A stretch of DNA of 64,000 bases from Pseudomonas paraversuta (lineage in GTDB: Bacteria > Pseudomonadota > Gammaproteobacteria > Pseudomonadales > Pseudomonadaceae). Below the pieces are notes generated by a model. It was not told the origin of the DNA, searched no databases, and saw only the letters and a program-made list of their open reading frames with translations. The first letter of the stretch is position 1, and each line of letters opens with the position of its first letter. The translations under genes were made by a program, and so were the position numbers. The stretch is taken from assembly GCF_904063065.1 (NCBI RefSeq), contig NZ_CAJFCL010000001.1, forward strand, positions 496,001-560,000, read 5' to 3'. Of the stretch, positions 42,861 to 54,086 are shown piece after piece.

Positions 42861-44177
42861 ATGCGCATTAGCATATTTGGTTTGGGTTACGTCGGTGCCG
42901 TGTGCGCCGGTTGCCTCTCTGCACGTGGCCACGAAGTTATCGGAGTGGATATTTCCCAGGATAAAATCGACCTGATCAACCTCGGCAAGTCGCCCATCGT
43001 TGAACCCGGCCTGGGCGAACTGCTGGCCCGGGGCATCCAGACCGGCCGCCTGCGCGGTACTACCCATTTTGCCTCGGCGATTCGTGAAAGCGATCTGTCG
43101 ATGATTTGCGTCGGCACACCGAGCAAGAAAAACGGCGACCTGGAACTCAACTACATCGAAGCGGTGTGCCGTGAAATCGGCGCGGTGCTGCGTGACAAAA
43201 CCTCGCGCCATACCATCGTGGTACGCAGCACCGTATTGCCGGGCACCGTGAAAAATGTCGTGATCCCGATCCTTGAGCAATGCTCGGGCAAAAAAGCCGG
43301 TATCGACTTCGGGGTCGCAGTAAACCCTGAGTTCCTGCGTGAAAGCACCGCCATCGCCGACTACGACCAGCCACCAATGACCGTGATCGGCGAACTCGAC
43401 ACCGCCTCCGGGGATGTGCTGCAGGCACTGTACGAAGAACTCGACGCCCCGATTATCCGCAAGGACATCGAAGTGGCCGAGATGATCAAGTACACCTGCA
43501 ACGTGTGGCACGCCACCAAAGTGACCTTCGCCAACGAAATCGGCAACATCGCCAAAGCAGTCGGCGTGGATGGCCGCGAAGTGATGGACGTGGTGTGCCA
43601 GGACAAAACCCTCAACCTCTCGCAGTACTACATGCGCCCCGGCTTTGCCTTCGGCGGCTCGTGCCTGCCCAAGGATGTCCGTGCACTGACCTTCCGTGCC
43701 GGCTCCCTGGACGTTGCAGCACCGTTGCTCAACTCACTGATGCGCAGCAACGAATCACAAGTACAGAACGCCTTCGACATCGTCGCCAGCCACGACAAAC
43801 GCAAAGTCGCCCTGCTCGGTCTGAGCTTCAAGGCCGGTACCGATGACCTGCGTGAAAGCCCGCTGGTTGAACTGGCCGAAATGCTGATCGGCAAAGGGTT
43901 CGAGTTGAGCATCTACGACACCAACGTCGAATACGCCCGTGTTCATGGTTCGAACAAAGACTACATCGAATCGAAAATCCCCCACGTCTCGTCCCTGCTC
44001 AACTCGGACTTTGACGCAGTGATCAACAACAGCGACCTGATCATCCTGGGTAACCGCGACGAAAAATTCCGCGCCCTGGCGCAAAACGCCCCCCACGGCA
44101 AACAAGTGATCGACCTGGTGGGCTTCATGTCCAGGGCCACCAGCGTAACCGGCCGCACTGAAGGCATCTGCTGGTAA
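42861..44177 (+). CDS. algD: GDP-mannose 6-dehydrogenase
   Basis: AlgD (438 residues; 436 in P. aeruginosa) oxidises GDP-mannose to GDP-mannuronate with NAD, the committed step of alginate synthesis. It has the Rossmann motif FGLGYVGAVCAGCLS at the N-terminus, the central dimer helix with EMIKYTCNVWHATKVTFANEIG, and the catalytic Cys in FGGSCLPKDVRAL at about residue 268. The ATG at 42861 (MRISIFGLGYVG) is used rather than one six codons earlier. It is the first gene of the alginate operon, followed by a strong hairpin before alg8. Confidence 0.97.
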   Translation: MRISIFGLGYVGAVCAGCLSARGHEVIGVDISQDKIDLINLGKSPIVEPGLGELLARGIQTGRLRGTTHFASAIRESDLSMICVGTPSKKNGDLELNYIEAVCREIGAVLRDKTSRHTIVVRSTVLPGTVKNVVIPILEQCSGKKAGIDFGVAVNPEFLRESTAIADYDQPPMTVIGELDTASGDVLQALYEELDAPIIRKDIEVAEMIKYTCNVWHATKVTFANEIGNIAKAVGVDGREVMDVVCQDKTLNLSQYYMRPGFAFGGSCLPKDVRALTFRAGSLDVAAPLLNSLMRSNESQVQNAFDIVASHDKRKVALLGLSFKAGTDDLRESPLVELAEMLIGKGFELSIYDTNVEYARVHGSNKDYIESKIPHVSSLLNSDFDAVINNSDLIILGNRDEKFRALAQNAPHGKQVIDLVGFMSRATSVTGRTEGICW

Positions 44178-44190
44178 CAAACCGATATCC

Positions 44191-44224
44191 CCCCGCAGGA
44201 GCGAGCTTGCTCGCTCCTGCGGGG
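44191..44224. repeat. Perfect REP hairpin between algD and alg8
   Basis: A 16-bp perfect stem, CCCCGCAGGAGCGAGC with its complement, and a 2-nt loop (TT) lie 13 bp after the algD stop and 28 bp before alg8. It has no T-tract. As an mRNA stem it could protect algD mRNA or reduce read-through. Confidence 0.85.
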
Positions 44225-44252
44225 CCGCGCAGAACCCAAACGGATACTGATC

Positions 44253-45734
44253 ATGCCCAGGCTTAAAAACGGCCTTCTCCAGGCCGCCGGTTGGCTGTTT
44301 TACCTGACACTGTTGATGGGTCTCGCCCTGGCGCTGCCGACATCGATCTTCGACGCCGAATCGAAAAACTTTATTTTCCTGATTGGCGCCGTGGGTATCT
44401 GGCGCTACTCAATGGGTGCCACGCACTTCCTGCGCGGCATGCTGTTTTTATATGTGGTGTACCCGCACCTGCGGCGCAAAGTGCGCAAGCTGGGCACGTC
44501 TGCCGACCCCTCCCACGTGTTCCTGATGGTCACCAGTTTTCGCATCGACGCCCTGACCACCGCCCAGGTGTACAGCTCGGTGATTCGTGAAGCGATCGAC
44601 TGCGGCCTGCCCACCACCATCGTCTGCTCGCTGGTCGAGATGTCCGATGAGTTGCTGGTCAAAAGCATGTGGCAACGCCTCAACCCGCCAGCCCGGGTCA
44701 AACTGGACTTCGTACGCATCGCCGGCACCGGCAAGCGCGATGGCCTGGCCTTTGGTTTTCGCGCCATCTCCCGCCATCTGCCGGATGACCGCGCAGTGGT
44801 TGCAGTGATTGACGGCGACACCGTGCTCGCCCCCGGCGTAGTACGCAAAACCGTGCCCTGGTTTCAGCTGTTCGGCAATGTCGGCGGCCTCACCACCAAC
44901 GAATTCTGTGAAGTGCGCGGCGGCTACATCATGAGCGAATGGCACAAGCTGCGCTTCGCCCAGCGCCATATCAACATGTGCTCCATGGCCCTGTCCAAAC
45001 GCGTACTGACCATGACCGGGCGCATGTCGGTATTCCGCGCCAATGTAGTCACCGACCCGGCCTTTATCGCCGATGTGGAAAGCGACTCGCTGCAGCACTG
45101 GCGCCTGGGCCGCTTCAAGTTTTTGACCGGCGATGACAAGTCCAGCTGGTTCAGCCTGATGCGCCTGGGTTACGACACCTTCTACGTGCCGGACGCCGCC
45201 ATCTACACCGTGGAACACCCGCCGGAAAAAAGCTTTATCAAGGCCAGCCGCAAACTGATGTTTCGCTGGTACGGCAACAACCTGCGCCAGAACGCCCGGG
45301 CCCTGGGCCTGGGGGTCAAACGCCTGGGCCTGTTCACCAGCCTGGTGCTGTTCGACCAGCGGGTATCGATGTGGACCTCTTTGCTGGGCCTGACCGCCGC
45401 GCTGATCGCCACGGCCCGATACGGCATCAGTTTCCTCATCGCCTACCTGCTGTGGATCGGTTTCACCCGCCTGATTCTGACCCTGCTACTCGCCTGCTCC
45501 GGGCACCGGATCGGCCCGGCCTACCCGCTGATTCTTTATTACAACCAGATCGTTGGCGCCCTGGTGAAGATCTACGTGTTCTTCCGCCTCGACCAGCAAT
45601 CCTGGACCCGTCAGGACACCAAATTGACCCGTGATCTGGCCAGCTTTCAACGTTGGTTCAACACCTGGTCGTCCCGGACCATGACCTTCTCCGCCGGCAG
45701 CATCTTCGTCGCCGTGCTGTTGCTGATGGTCTGA
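44253..45734 (+). CDS. alg8: Alginate polymerase glycosyltransferase Alg8
   Basis: Alg8 (493 residues) is the inner-membrane family-2 glycosyltransferase that polymerises mannuronate from GDP-mannuronate. Membrane segments lie at the N-terminus ([15 protein letters not shown]) and C-terminus. The cytosolic GT domain shows [15 protein letters not shown] (DxD-like), [31 protein letters not shown] and [11 protein letters not shown] in the place of QxxRW. Activity needs Alg44 and c-di-GMP. The gene follows algD by 75 bp. Confidence 0.96.
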   Translation: MPRLKNGLLQAAGWLFYLTLLMGLALALPTSIFDAESKNFIFLIGAVGIWRYSMGATHFLRGMLFLYVVYPHLRRKVRKLGTSADPSHVFLMVTSFRIDALTTAQVYSSVIREAIDCGLPTTIVCSLVEMSDELLVKSMWQRLNPPARVKLDFVRIAGTGKRDGLAFGFRAISRHLPDDRAVVAVIDGDTVLAPGVVRKTVPWFQLFGNVGGLTTNEFCEVRGGYIMSEWHKLRFAQRHINMCSMALSKRVLTMTGRMSVFRANVVTDPAFIADVESDSLQHWRLGRFKFLTGDDKSSWFSLMRLGYDTFYVPDAAIYTVEHPPEKSFIKASRKLMFRWYGNNLRQNARALGLGVKRLGLFTSLVLFDQRVSMWTSLLGLTAALIATARYGISFLIAYLLWIGFTRLILTLLLACSGHRIGPAYPLILYYNQIVGALVKIYVFFRLDQQSWTRQDTKLTRDLASFQRWFNTWSSRTMTFSAGSIFVAVLLLMV

Positions 45735-45769
45735 ACCGCTTCGATCGAATTAACCAGGAACAAGACCTT

Positions 45770-46939
45770 ATGAACACTCAAGTAAACGCCAACGTTGTCC
45801 ACGAATCTGAAGCCCAGCGTCAGCATGCGCGGGTCAAAATCCCGGCCAGGCTGCACTTTTCCGGCGCCGATCGTACGCCGATGGAGGTCAAGCTGATTGA
45901 CCTCTCGGCCGGGGGCCTGAGCTTCAACGCCGCCAACCAGACTTTCAAGGCCGGCGACCTGATCAAGGGGCGCTTACAGTTTGTGATCGACAACCTGGGC
46001 CTGACGATGGACGTCGACCTGCTGGTGCGCAACGCAGACCGCCAGACCGGTCGCGTCGGCTGCCAGTTCCAGAACCTCGACCTGCAAGACATTGCCACCT
46101 TGCGCCACCTCATCACCTCGCACCTGAGCGGCGACATCGTGACCATGGGCGAAGTCCTGGCCACCCTGCAGCGCGACAACTTCACCAAGGCGCGCAAGGT
46201 CAAGGACGGTGGCAGCGGCATGAGCCCATTCGGGCGGTTCAAAGCCGTCACCTTCAGCGCCGGGATTTTTGTCGTCGGCCTGCTGGCCTTCGGCTTCGTG
46301 GCCAAATCGGTCTACGGCCTGTACTTCGTGACCCACGCCCAGTCGGCACTGGTCAGCGTGCAGGGCCTGAACATCACCATGCCCCGCGACGGCACCGTGC
46401 AAAGCCTGATCAAGGATGACCAGCTGGCGGCCAACGGCGCGCCCCTGGCCACCTTCAGCACCAGCATGCTCGATGTGCTCAAGGGCCATCTGGACGAAAA
46501 CCAGCTGCAACCCGAAAACATCGAAACCCTGTTCGGCAAGCAAATGACCGGCACCCTGACCTCGCCTTGTGACTGCGTGGTTGCCGAGCAACTGGTCGCC
46601 AACGGCCAGTACGCCAGCAAGGGCGACGTGATTTTCAAACTGGTACCGCGCAACAGTGAAGCCGACGTGGCAGCACGCTTCAGCTATCGCCAGTTTGGCA
46701 ACGTACTGCCCGGCACCCGGGTCAACTTCCAGGTGGCCGGTGAAGACGCCGTGCGCAGCGGCAAGATCATCAGCAGCACCAGCCTGGACAGCGACAACCT
46801 GTCCTCGGACATCCGCGTGCAAATCAAGCCGGACGCCCCGCTCGACAGCGCCCTCACCGGCCGCCCGGTTGAGGTCAGCAGCGACCGGGGGCCGTCGCTG
46901 AACTGGCTGATCGACAAAGCCATGGCCGCGGGTCTTTAA
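45770..46939 (+). CDS. alg44: Alginate biosynthesis protein Alg44 (PilZ c-di-GMP receptor)
   Basis: Alg44 (389 residues, same as in P. aeruginosa) activates polymerisation when it binds c-di-GMP. The N-terminal PilZ domain has RQHAR (RxxxR type, about residues 17-21) and DLSAGGLSF (DxSxxG). A single membrane segment (FSAGIFVVGLLAFGFVAKSVYGLYF) near 165-190 leads to a periplasmic HlyD-like domain that may contact AlgK/AlgE. The frame is open 39 codons upstream inside alg8; the ATG at 45770 matches the family. Confidence 0.96.
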   Translation: MNTQVNANVVHESEAQRQHARVKIPARLHFSGADRTPMEVKLIDLSAGGLSFNAANQTFKAGDLIKGRLQFVIDNLGLTMDVDLLVRNADRQTGRVGCQFQNLDLQDIATLRHLITSHLSGDIVTMGEVLATLQRDNFTKARKVKDGGSGMSPFGRFKAVTFSAGIFVVGLLAFGFVAKSVYGLYFVTHAQSALVSVQGLNITMPRDGTVQSLIKDDQLAANGAPLATFSTSMLDVLKGHLDENQLQPENIETLFGKQMTGTLTSPCDCVVAEQLVANGQYASKGDVIFKLVPRNSEADVAARFSYRQFGNVLPGTRVNFQVAGEDAVRSGKIISSTSLDSDNLSSDIRVQIKPDAPLDSALTGRPVEVSSDRGPSLNWLIDKAMAAGL

Positions 46940-46941
46940 CC

Positions 46942-48423
46942 ATGACAAACCCTACCCCCAATCAGCTGTGGGAGCTGGCTTGCCAGCGATTGCATCCCCC
47001 CGGTGTTGCAGGCCAACCCCATGGACCGTATCGCTGGCAAGCCAGCTCCCACAAGATTACCGCGCTATGTCTGCTGGCCATCGCCCTGGCCGGCTGTTCC
47101 GGCCTGCCCGATCAACGCCTGGCCAATGAAGCGCTCAAGCGCGGCGATATCGCCACCGCGCAACAGAACTACCAAGTGCTGGCAGACCTGGGCTACACCG
47201 AGGCCCAGGTAGGCCTGGCCGATATCTGGATGCAAAGCCGCGACGCCGGGCAATTGAAAAAAGCCGAAGCCACCTACCGGGCAGCGGCGAAAACTTCGCC
47301 CCGGGCCAAGGCGCGCCTGGGTCGCTTGCTGGCAGCCAAGCCAGGCGCCAGCGAAGCCGAACTGCACGAAGCGCAAACCTTGCTCAAGCAAGCCTTTGCC
47401 AGCGGCGACGCCAGCAGCCTCACGCCTTTGGCCATGCTGTATTTGCAGCATCCGCAGAGCTTCCCCGAGGTCAACCCGCAGCAACAAATCAGCCAGTGGC
47501 TCGCGGCCGGCTATCCCCAGGCGGGCCTGGCACAAATTGCCCTCTATCGCATCCAGGACACCTACGACCAGCATCTGGATCAAGTCGAATCCATCTGCAA
47601 ACAGGCGCTGGCCAGCAATGACAGCTGCTACGTCGAGCTGGCCACGGTTTATCAGAAACAAGGCAAAACCGAGCAACAGGCACACCTGCTCAAGCAACTG
47701 CAAAACGCTTACAGCCGTGGCACGGCATCAGCCCAGCGGGTCGACGGGGTCGCCCGGGTGCTGACCGCCTTCGGCACTCCCGACCCGGACACGGCCAAGT
47801 CGTTGCTGGAGAACATCGCACCGGTTTACCCGGCGTCCTGGGTCAGCCTCGCGCAACTGCTCTATGACTTCCCGGAACAAGGCGATGTCGCGCAATTGCA
47901 GGAGTACCTGGACAACGGCCGGGCCGCAGACCAGCCGCGAGCCGAACTGTTGCTGGGCAAGCTGTACTACGACGGCAAGTGGCTGACCCCGGACGCTGCA
48001 AAAGCCGAGGCGCATTTCCTGCAGGCAGTGGATAAAGAAGTGGCCGCCGATTACTACCTGGGGCAGATCTACCGCCGGGGCTACCTGGGCCAGGTCTACC
48101 CGCAAAAAGCCCTCGATCATTTGCTCAAGGCCGCCCGCAACGGCCAGAACAGCGCCGACTTCGCCATCGCCCAGCTGTTCTCCCAGGGCAAGGGCACCCG
48201 CCCCAACCTGCTCAATGCCTATGTATTCAGCCAGTTGGCCAAAGTCCAGGACACCCCGCAGGGCAACGAGCTGGCCGCGCAACTCGACGAGCAGTTACCC
48301 GTAGAGCAGCGCGCACAAGCCCGGCGCCTGCTGCAAAAAGAACAAGCGCTGCGTGCCAGCCTGAGCCAGAACGCCCTGGCCGTGCAGTCGCTGGAACAAG
48401 AAAACGGCGAGGAAGCCCTATGA
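46942..48423 (+). CDS. algK: Alginate secretion lipoprotein AlgK with REP-extended signal peptide
   Basis: AlgK (493 residues here; about 465-475 is usual) is an outer-membrane lipoprotein of Sel1/TPR repeats that scaffolds AlgE and AlgX. The mature part is normal: [27 protein letters not shown], then many repeats such as [14 protein letters not shown] and [15 protein letters not shown]. The lipobox LAGC has its Cys at residue 52. Residues 9-38 ([20 protein letters not shown]...) are translated REP DNA inserted in frame after MTNPTPNQ, so the region before the hydrophobic core is about 38 residues instead of a few. No internal ATG can restore a short signal. Export efficiency is uncertain. 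Confidence 0.9.
   Translation: MTNPTPNQLWELACQRLHPPGVAGQPHGPYRWQASSHKITALCLLAIALAGCSGLPDQRLANEALKRGDIATAQQNYQVLADLGYTEAQVGLADIWMQSRDAGQLKKAEATYRAAAKTSPRAKARLGRLLAAKPGASEAELHEAQTLLKQAFASGDASSLTPLAMLYLQHPQSFPEVNPQQQISQWLAAGYPQAGLAQIALYRIQDTYDQHLDQVESICKQALASNDSCYVELATVYQKQGKTEQQAHLLKQLQNAYSRGTASAQRVDGVARVLTAFGTPDPDTAKSLLENIAPVYPASWVSLAQLLYDFPEQGDVAQLQEYLDNGRAADQPRAELLLGKLYYDGKWLTPDAAKAEAHFLQAVDKEVAADYYLGQIYRRGYLGQVYPQKALDHLLKAARNGQNSADFAIAQLFSQGKGTRPNLLNAYVFSQLAKVQDTPQGNELAAQLDEQLPVEQRAQARRLLQKEQALRASLSQNALAVQSLEQENGEEAL
46967..47053. repeat. REP pair inside the algK coding region
   Basis: TGTGGGAGCTGGCTTGCCAG at 46967 and its inverted copy ATCGCTGGCAAGCCAGCTCC ending at 47053 are separated by about 40 bp. 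It begins 25 bp after the algK ATG. The apparent net insertion is 90 bp, a multiple of three, so the frame is kept. Confidence 0.92.
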
Positions 48424-49895
48424 CCCTGAATCCCTTTGTGAAAGCCGGCATTGGTCTGTCTTTCGCCCTGCTGTGGTCGTGTCCGACCCTGGCCGCCCTG
48501 ACCGACGAGCAGAATTTCGGGCTGGACCTGAAAGTCACCGCCCAGTCCGAAGACGACCGCGACCTGGGCACCCGCGAGGGAGGCGACGTCAACGGCGTGG
48601 GTCTGGACCTGCGCCCCTGGGTATATGGCGAGCGCGGTAACTGGAGCGCCTACGCCATGGGCCAGGCCGTGACCTCCAGCGACATTATTGAAACCGATAC
48701 CCTGCAGCAGTCCGATCAAGAGCAATCGAGCAGCGGCAATGACGCGCGCCAACCGGACAAAAGCTATCTGGCTTTGCGCGAATTCTGGATCGGCTACAAA
48801 GGCTTCACCGCTTACCCCGGCGAGCAGCTCAAACTCGGACGCCAGCGCCTGCACAACGATGACGGCATGTGGCGCGATACCAATATCGAAGCCCTGAACT
48901 GGACCTTCGACACCACCCTGCTCAAGGCCAACCTCGGTGCTGCGCAGCGCTTCAGCGAGTACCGCACCGACCTCAGCGAACTGGCCCCGGACGATCAGGA
49001 CCGGTTGCACCTGTACGGCGACATTTCGGCGCAATGGCAGCCCGGCCAATGGGTCGGCGTCCGCGCCCACCACAGCCACGACGACGGCAAGCTCAAACAC
49101 GAAGGCGCAGAAGTCGACGCCCTGGATAAAACCCGTAACGGCGACCTGACCTGGCTCGGTATCGAGGCCAACAGCGACGCCTACAACTACCGCAACAGCA
49201 ACACCGTCAATTACTGGGCCAGCGTCACCGGCATGACCGGCAAGCGCGACACCCTGGCCACCTCGACGGTCGACGGGCGCACCCTCGCCGGCGCCAAAAC
49301 CAGTGACGACGTCGACGGCTGGGCCACCGACCTGGGGGTACGTTTGCGCCTTGATCCGAACTGGCAAGTGGGCGCTGCCTACTCCCGGGCCAGCGCCGAC
49401 TACCAGCAGACCGGGCTTGAGAGCAACCGCTCCAGCTTCACCGGCACCCGCTCGCGGGTCCACCGTTTCGGCGAAGCCTTCCGTGGCGAGATGCAGAACA
49501 TCCAGAGCGCCAGCCTGTTCACCTCGTGGCAGTTGCGCGAGGACTACGACGCCAGCCTGGTCTATCACAAGTTCTGGCGCGTCGACGCCAGCAAACCGGT
49601 GGGCAGCAACGGTATCAATGCCGTAGAAAACAGCGAAGACCCCACCAGCGGCCTGCTCTCCAGCACCTCGCTGCCGCTGGTCGACGGCAAAAACGACCTC
49701 GGTCAGGAAATGGATCTGGTGGTCACCAAGTACTTCAAACAAGGCCTGCTGCCGGCCGCCCTCAGCCAGTCCATCGATGAACCTTCGGCGCTGGTGCGCT
49801 TTCGCGGCGGTGTATTCAAGCCCGGCGATGCCTACGGCAAAAGCGTCGACTCATACATGCACCGCGCGTTTGTCGACGTGATCTGGCGCTTCTGA
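48420..49895 (+). CDS. algE: Alginate outer-membrane export porin
   Basis: AlgE (491 residues) is the 18-stranded outer-membrane barrel through which alginate leaves. The signal peptide ends [12 protein letters not shown]. Arg-rich barrel strands such as [38 protein letters not shown] form the anion-selective pathway. The C-terminus [14 protein letters not shown] ends in the aromatic residue expected for BAM recognition. It overlaps algK by 4 bp (ATGA). Confidence 0.96.
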   Translation: MTLNPFVKAGIGLSFALLWSCPTLAALTDEQNFGLDLKVTAQSEDDRDLGTREGGDVNGVGLDLRPWVYGERGNWSAYAMGQAVTSSDIIETDTLQQSDQEQSSSGNDARQPDKSYLALREFWIGYKGFTAYPGEQLKLGRQRLHNDDGMWRDTNIEALNWTFDTTLLKANLGAAQRFSEYRTDLSELAPDDQDRLHLYGDISAQWQPGQWVGVRAHHSHDDGKLKHEGAEVDALDKTRNGDLTWLGIEANSDAYNYRNSNTVNYWASVTGMTGKRDTLATSTVDGRTLAGAKTSDDVDGWATDLGVRLRLDPNWQVGAAYSRASADYQQTGLESNRSSFTGTRSRVHRFGEAFRGEMQNIQSASLFTSWQLREDYDASLVYHKFWRVDASKPVGSNGINAVENSEDPTSGLLSSTSLPLVDGKNDLGQEMDLVVTKYFKQGLLPAALSQSIDEPSALVRFRGGVFKPGDAYGKSVDSYMHRAFVDVIWRF

Positions 49896-49921
49896 TGACC
49901 ACGCCAACGGGAGTGCGAGAG

Positions 49922-51493
49922 ATGAACCATCCTGCCAATAAAGGCGCAATCAGCCTGCTGGCCGGCGCCCTGCTGCTGGCAAGTTCAGTCGCCTTTGGCA
50001 ATGTCGAGCCACTGCGCCCGGGCCTGGCCAAAGAGCTGCAACAGGCCAGGACCTATACCGTGCGTACTGCCCCCAGTGCGCCGCTGGAAATAGCCAAACC
50101 GGCACTGCCCGACACCAGCGGCTACACCGCCGAAGCAGTTGCGGCCAAGATCGTGCGCAGCACCGCCGGCAAGGTCAGCGTGCGCCGCATGATGCAGGAA
50201 AACGCCCTCAAGGATTTCATCGGCGGCGACAACAAGATGGCCGAATGGGTGGTGCGCCAGGGCGGTATCCCCCAGGCAATTTTCATCGACGACGGCTATG
50301 TAAACCTCAAGGATCTGGCCCGCCGCCTGCCGAAAAAATACTTCAGCGAAACCGCACCGGGGGTGTACCTGGCACGCTTGCCGATCGTGGTCGGGCACAA
50401 GGGCATTCTGGACATCGACAGCAGCACCAGGGAGCTGCGCCTGTCCGAAGAAGCCGGTGCGTTCATGGTCAACGACGGCCAGCTGTTCGTACGCGACACC
50501 AAGGTTACCGGCTGGCGCGAAAAGGCCAACGGCCCGGCGACCTTCCGTGATGCCAAAGAGTTTCGCCCGTTCCTGCTGGCCTGGGGTGGCACCGAGACTT
50601 ATATCGTCAACAGCACAATGGCCAGCTTCGGCTACGCCAACAGCAAGTCGTACGGGGTGAGTATTTCCCAGTACACACCCAACATGGCCAAGGTGGTCAA
50701 GCGCGATGAGCCCACCGGCTGGATCCTGGGCTCCGAATTCTCGGACATGTGGTACGGCTTCTACTGCTATGAAACCCGCGACTTTGTAGTCAAGGGCAAC
50801 ACCTACCGCGACAACATCGTCTACGGCATCGACCCCCATGACCGTTCCCGCGGGCTGATCATCGCCGACAACGATGTATTCGGGACCCAGCGCAAGCACG
50901 GGATCATCATTTCCCGCGAGGTGAACGACAGCTTCATCTTCAACAACCGCAGCCATGACAACAAGTTGTCGGGCCTGGTGATCGACCGCAACAGTTCCAA
51001 CAACCTGATTGCCGACAACCAGATTTTCCAGAACCACACCGACGGCATCACCCTGTACGAGAGCGGCGACAACCTGCTGTGGGGCAACAAGGTGATCAAC
51101 AACCGTCGCCACGGAATCCGGGTGCGCAACAGCGTGAATATCCGGCTGTACGAAAACATCGCCCTGGCCAACGGCCTGACCGGCATCTACGGCCACATCA
51201 AGGATTTGACCGATACCGATCGCGATATCGACCTCGACCCGTTCGACACCCAGGTGTCACTGATCCTGGTGGGCGGCGAACTGGCCGGTAACGGCAGCGG
51301 CCCGCTGAGTATCGACTCGCCCCTGAGCATCGAGCTGTATCGGGTATCGATGCTGGCCCCGAGCAAATCCAGCGGCATCAGCTTCAACGGCATTCTGGGT
51401 GAGCGTCAGAGCGAGATTCTCGACCTGCTGGTGCGCCAGCAAAAAGCCGTGCTGATCGACCCCGTTGAACGCCAGACCGAAATGCGCGACTGA
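49922..51493 (+). CDS. algG: Poly(beta-D-mannuronate) C5 epimerase
   Basis: AlgG (523 residues from this start) converts D-mannuronate to L-guluronate in the polymer in the periplasm. The signal peptide is ISLLAGALLLASSVAFG. The right-handed beta-helix carries the catalytic DPHDRS motif (YGIDPHDRSRGLIIADND) near residue 310, and CASH-type repeats include NNRSHDNKLSGLVIDRNSSNNLIADN. I prefer the ATG at 49922, preceded by GGGAGTGCGAGAG; an in-frame ATG at 49895 overlapping the algE stop would add nine residues. Confidence 0.96.
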   Translation: MNHPANKGAISLLAGALLLASSVAFGNVEPLRPGLAKELQQARTYTVRTAPSAPLEIAKPALPDTSGYTAEAVAAKIVRSTAGKVSVRRMMQENALKDFIGGDNKMAEWVVRQGGIPQAIFIDDGYVNLKDLARRLPKKYFSETAPGVYLARLPIVVGHKGILDIDSSTRELRLSEEAGAFMVNDGQLFVRDTKVTGWREKANGPATFRDAKEFRPFLLAWGGTETYIVNSTMASFGYANSKSYGVSISQYTPNMAKVVKRDEPTGWILGSEFSDMWYGFYCYETRDFVVKGNTYRDNIVYGIDPHDRSRGLIIADNDVFGTQRKHGIIISREVNDSFIFNNRSHDNKLSGLVIDRNSSNNLIADNQIFQNHTDGITLYESGDNLLWGNKVINNRRHGIRVRNSVNIRLYENIALANGLTGIYGHIKDLTDTDRDIDLDPFDTQVSLILVGGELAGNGSGPLSIDSPLSIELYRVSMLAPSKSSGISFNGILGERQSEILDLLVRQQKAVLIDPVERQTEMRD

Positions 51494-51504
51494 GGATGAC
51501 TGTT

Positions 51505-52938
51505 ATGCCCCCCAAAATGATCAAATTTCTAAGCTTGTCGGGCCTGACCGCCGCCATCCTCGCTGTCAGTGCCGGCGTGCAGGCAGATGAGATTCAAGCC
51601 CCGGCGTTCAACGCAGAACCCTGCTGCAACCTGTGCCCCCAAGCCCACGATGCGAAAAACTACACCACCCGCTACCAGCAAAACTTCACCACCCTGGTGC
51701 AGGCTGAAGGCGACTGGCTGTTCCGCACCCAGGAAGACCTGCGCACCGAATTCGATACAACCCCTGCCGGCTACCGACGCATGCAGCAACTGCACGATGC
51801 GTTCAAAAGCAAAGGTGTGGAACTGGTGGTGGTGTATCAACCGACCCGCGGGCTGGTCAACCGCAACAAACTGATGCCTGCCGAGCGTGACCGCTACGAC
51901 TACGACAAGGCCCTGAAAAACTACCAGGCCATGCTCGGGCGCTTCGCCAAAATGGGCTACCACGTGCCTGACCTGTCGCCTTTGACCAACGAAAAACAGG
52001 CCCACGATTTCTACTTCCGCGGCGACCAGCACTGGACACCCTACGGCGCCGAACGCACCGCCAGAATCGTTGCCGACACGGTGAAAAAAATCCCCGCTTT
52101 CGCCGATATTCCCCGGCGCGAATTCGAAACCAGAATCTCCGGGCGCATGGGCAAGACCGGCACCCTGCACAACATGGCCGGCCAGTTATGCGGCACCAGC
52201 TATGCCGTGCAGTACATGGACCAGTTCAGCACCGAGCCCAGGGGCGAAGCCGCTGACGGCGACCTGTTCGGTGATTCGGGCAACCCGCAGATCACCCTGG
52301 TGGGTACCAGCCACAGCGGTAAGAACTACAACTTCTCGGGCTTTCTGGAGCAGTACATCGGTGCCGACGTGCTCAACGTCGCCTTCCCCGGTGGCGGCCT
52401 TGAAGGCTCGATGCTGCAGTACCTGGGCAGCGAAGAATTCCAGAAAACCCCGCCCAAGGTGCTGATCTGGGAGTTCTCGCCGCTGTATCGCCTCGATCAG
52501 GAGGTCACCTACCGGCAAATGCTGGCCCTGCTCGACAACGGTTGCCAAGGCAAGCCCGCGCTCCTGAGCAACAGCACCACGCTCAAGCCCGGCGCGAACC
52601 AGATGCTGGTCAATAGCCGCAACCTGGACCTACGCAACGCCAATCACCAAATCGACATCCGCTTCGCCGATCCGTCGGTGAAAACCTTGCAAGCCACCCT
52701 CTGGTACATGAACGGACGCCACGAGAATCTGAAAATCGACAAGCCGACCACTTCCGACACCGACGGGCGTTTCGCCTTCGAGCTGCGCACTGACGAAGAC
52801 TGGGCCAGCCAGAACTTGCTGGCCATTGAAATCGAGGGCCCGCAAGCCGGGGCCGAGCCGCAGAAAGTCGAAGCCCGACTCTGCAAACGCAACGTATTCC
52901 CCTCCCCTGCGCATCCCGACGCGCAGGCCGGACGATGA
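51505..52938 (+). CDS. algX: Alginate O-acetyltransferase AlgX
   Basis: AlgX (477 residues; 474 in P. aeruginosa) is a periplasmic acetyltransferase with an SGNH-like domain and a C-terminal carbohydrate-binding module. The signal peptide precedes [18 protein letters not shown]. The catalytic elements are [10 protein letters not shown] (Asp/His) near residue 175 and [12 protein letters not shown] (Ser) near 268. The CBM covers about 345-475. GAGG lies 9 bases before the ATG at 51505; another in-frame ATG at 51496 has no ribosome-binding site. Confidence 0.95.
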   Translation: MPPKMIKFLSLSGLTAAILAVSAGVQADEIQAPAFNAEPCCNLCPQAHDAKNYTTRYQQNFTTLVQAEGDWLFRTQEDLRTEFDTTPAGYRRMQQLHDAFKSKGVELVVVYQPTRGLVNRNKLMPAERDRYDYDKALKNYQAMLGRFAKMGYHVPDLSPLTNEKQAHDFYFRGDQHWTPYGAERTARIVADTVKKIPAFADIPRREFETRISGRMGKTGTLHNMAGQLCGTSYAVQYMDQFSTEPRGEAADGDLFGDSGNPQITLVGTSHSGKNYNFSGFLEQYIGADVLNVAFPGGGLEGSMLQYLGSEEFQKTPPKVLIWEFSPLYRLDQEVTYRQMLALLDNGCQGKPALLSNSTTLKPGANQMLVNSRNLDLRNANHQIDIRFADPSVKTLQATLWYMNGRHENLKIDKPTTSDTDGRFAFELRTDEDWASQNLLAIEIEGPQAGAEPQKVEARLCKRNVFPSPAHPDAQAGR

Positions 52939-54068
52939 GGTATCTGATGCCAACTGCACCGATCACACTACGTTCATTACTGACCCCCGCCCTTCTCGGG
53001 CTGGCGATGTTTGCCAGCACCGCCAACGCCGCCGGAGCACTGCGCCCGCCCCAGGGTTATTACGCCCCGGTGGAAGCCTTTAAAACCGGCGATTTCAAAA
53101 ACGACTGCGGGACCATGCCGCAGCCGTATACCGGCAAGCTGGAATTTCGCAGCAAATACGAAGGCTCGGACAAGGCCCGCTCGACACTTAATGTCGACTC
53201 GGAAAAAGCCTTCCGCGACGCCACCTCCGGCATCACCACCCTGGAACGCAGTACCAGTAAAAAGGTGATGCAGTTCATGCGTGACGGTCGCCCGCAACAG
53301 CTTGAATGCACGCTGAACTGGCTCACTGCCTGGGCCGAGGCCGATGCGCTGATGAGCAAAGACTTCAATCACACCGGCAAGTCGATGCGCAAATGGGCGC
53401 TGGGCAGCATGGCCTCGTCTTATATCCGCCTGAAATTCTCCAGTTCGCAGCCCCTGGCCCGGCATCCACAGCAGGCGCAGGTGATCGAGGCCTGGTTCAG
53501 CAAAATGGCGGATCAGGTGGTCAGCGACTGGGACAACCTGCCGCTGGAAAAAACCAATAACCACTCGTACTGGTCGGCCTGGTCAGTGATGGCCACCGCC
53601 ATCGCCACCAACCGTCGCGACCTGTTCGACTGGTCGGTGAAAGAGTTCAGGGTCGGCGCGAGTCAAGTCGACGCCCAGGGCTTTTTGCCCAACGAACTCA
53701 AGCGCCAGCAACGCGCCCTGGCCTATCACAACTACGCCCTGCCGCCCCTGTCGATGATCGCCAGCTTTGCCCTGGTCAATGGCGTGGACCTGCGCAACGA
53801 AAACAACGGGGCCCTGAAACGCTTGGGCGAGCGCGTGCTCAGCGGGGTCAAGAACCCGGATGAGTTCGAACAAAAGAACGGCAAGAAGCAGGACATGACC
53901 GACTTGAAAGTCGACGCCAAATTCGCCTGGCTCGAACCGTTCTGCACCCTCTACACCTGCACCCCGCAGGTGATTGAAATGAAACGCGGCATGCAACCGT
54001 TCAAGACCTTTCGCCTGGGTGGTGACTTGACCAGGGTCTACGACCCGGCCCACGAAAAAGGCAAATAG
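52935..54068 (+). CDS. algL: Alginate lyase (PL5)
   Basis: AlgL (377 residues) is a periplasmic mannuronate lyase that clears misplaced polymer. The signal peptide ends FASTANA. Family motifs are [42 protein letters not shown], the catalytic region [15 protein letters not shown] (His and Tyr) and NRRDLFDW, then [22 protein letters not shown]. The ATG at 52935 overlaps the algX stop. ATG 52947, with GAGG six bases before it, is an equally good start. Confidence 0.95.
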   Translation: MRYLMPTAPITLRSLLTPALLGLAMFASTANAAGALRPPQGYYAPVEAFKTGDFKNDCGTMPQPYTGKLEFRSKYEGSDKARSTLNVDSEKAFRDATSGITTLERSTSKKVMQFMRDGRPQQLECTLNWLTAWAEADALMSKDFNHTGKSMRKWALGSMASSYIRLKFSSSQPLARHPQQAQVIEAWFSKMADQVVSDWDNLPLEKTNNHSYWSAWSVMATAIATNRRDLFDWSVKEFRVGASQVDAQGFLPNELKRQQRALAYHNYALPPLSMIASFALVNGVDLRNENNGALKRLGERVLSGVKNPDEFEQKNGKKQDMTDLKVDAKFAWLEPFCTLYTCTPQVIEMKRGMQPFKTFRLGGDLTRVYDPAHEKGK

Positions 54069-54086
54069 CCCACCACCCTGACCCTT

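Noticed and set aside
47003..47212. Alternative frame starting at ATG inside the algK REP
   Set aside because: It is out of frame with AlgK and its product has no signal core or lipobox.
49985..51196. 403-codon minus-strand frame opposite algG
   Set aside because: It is a shadow of the algG beta-helix coding sequence.
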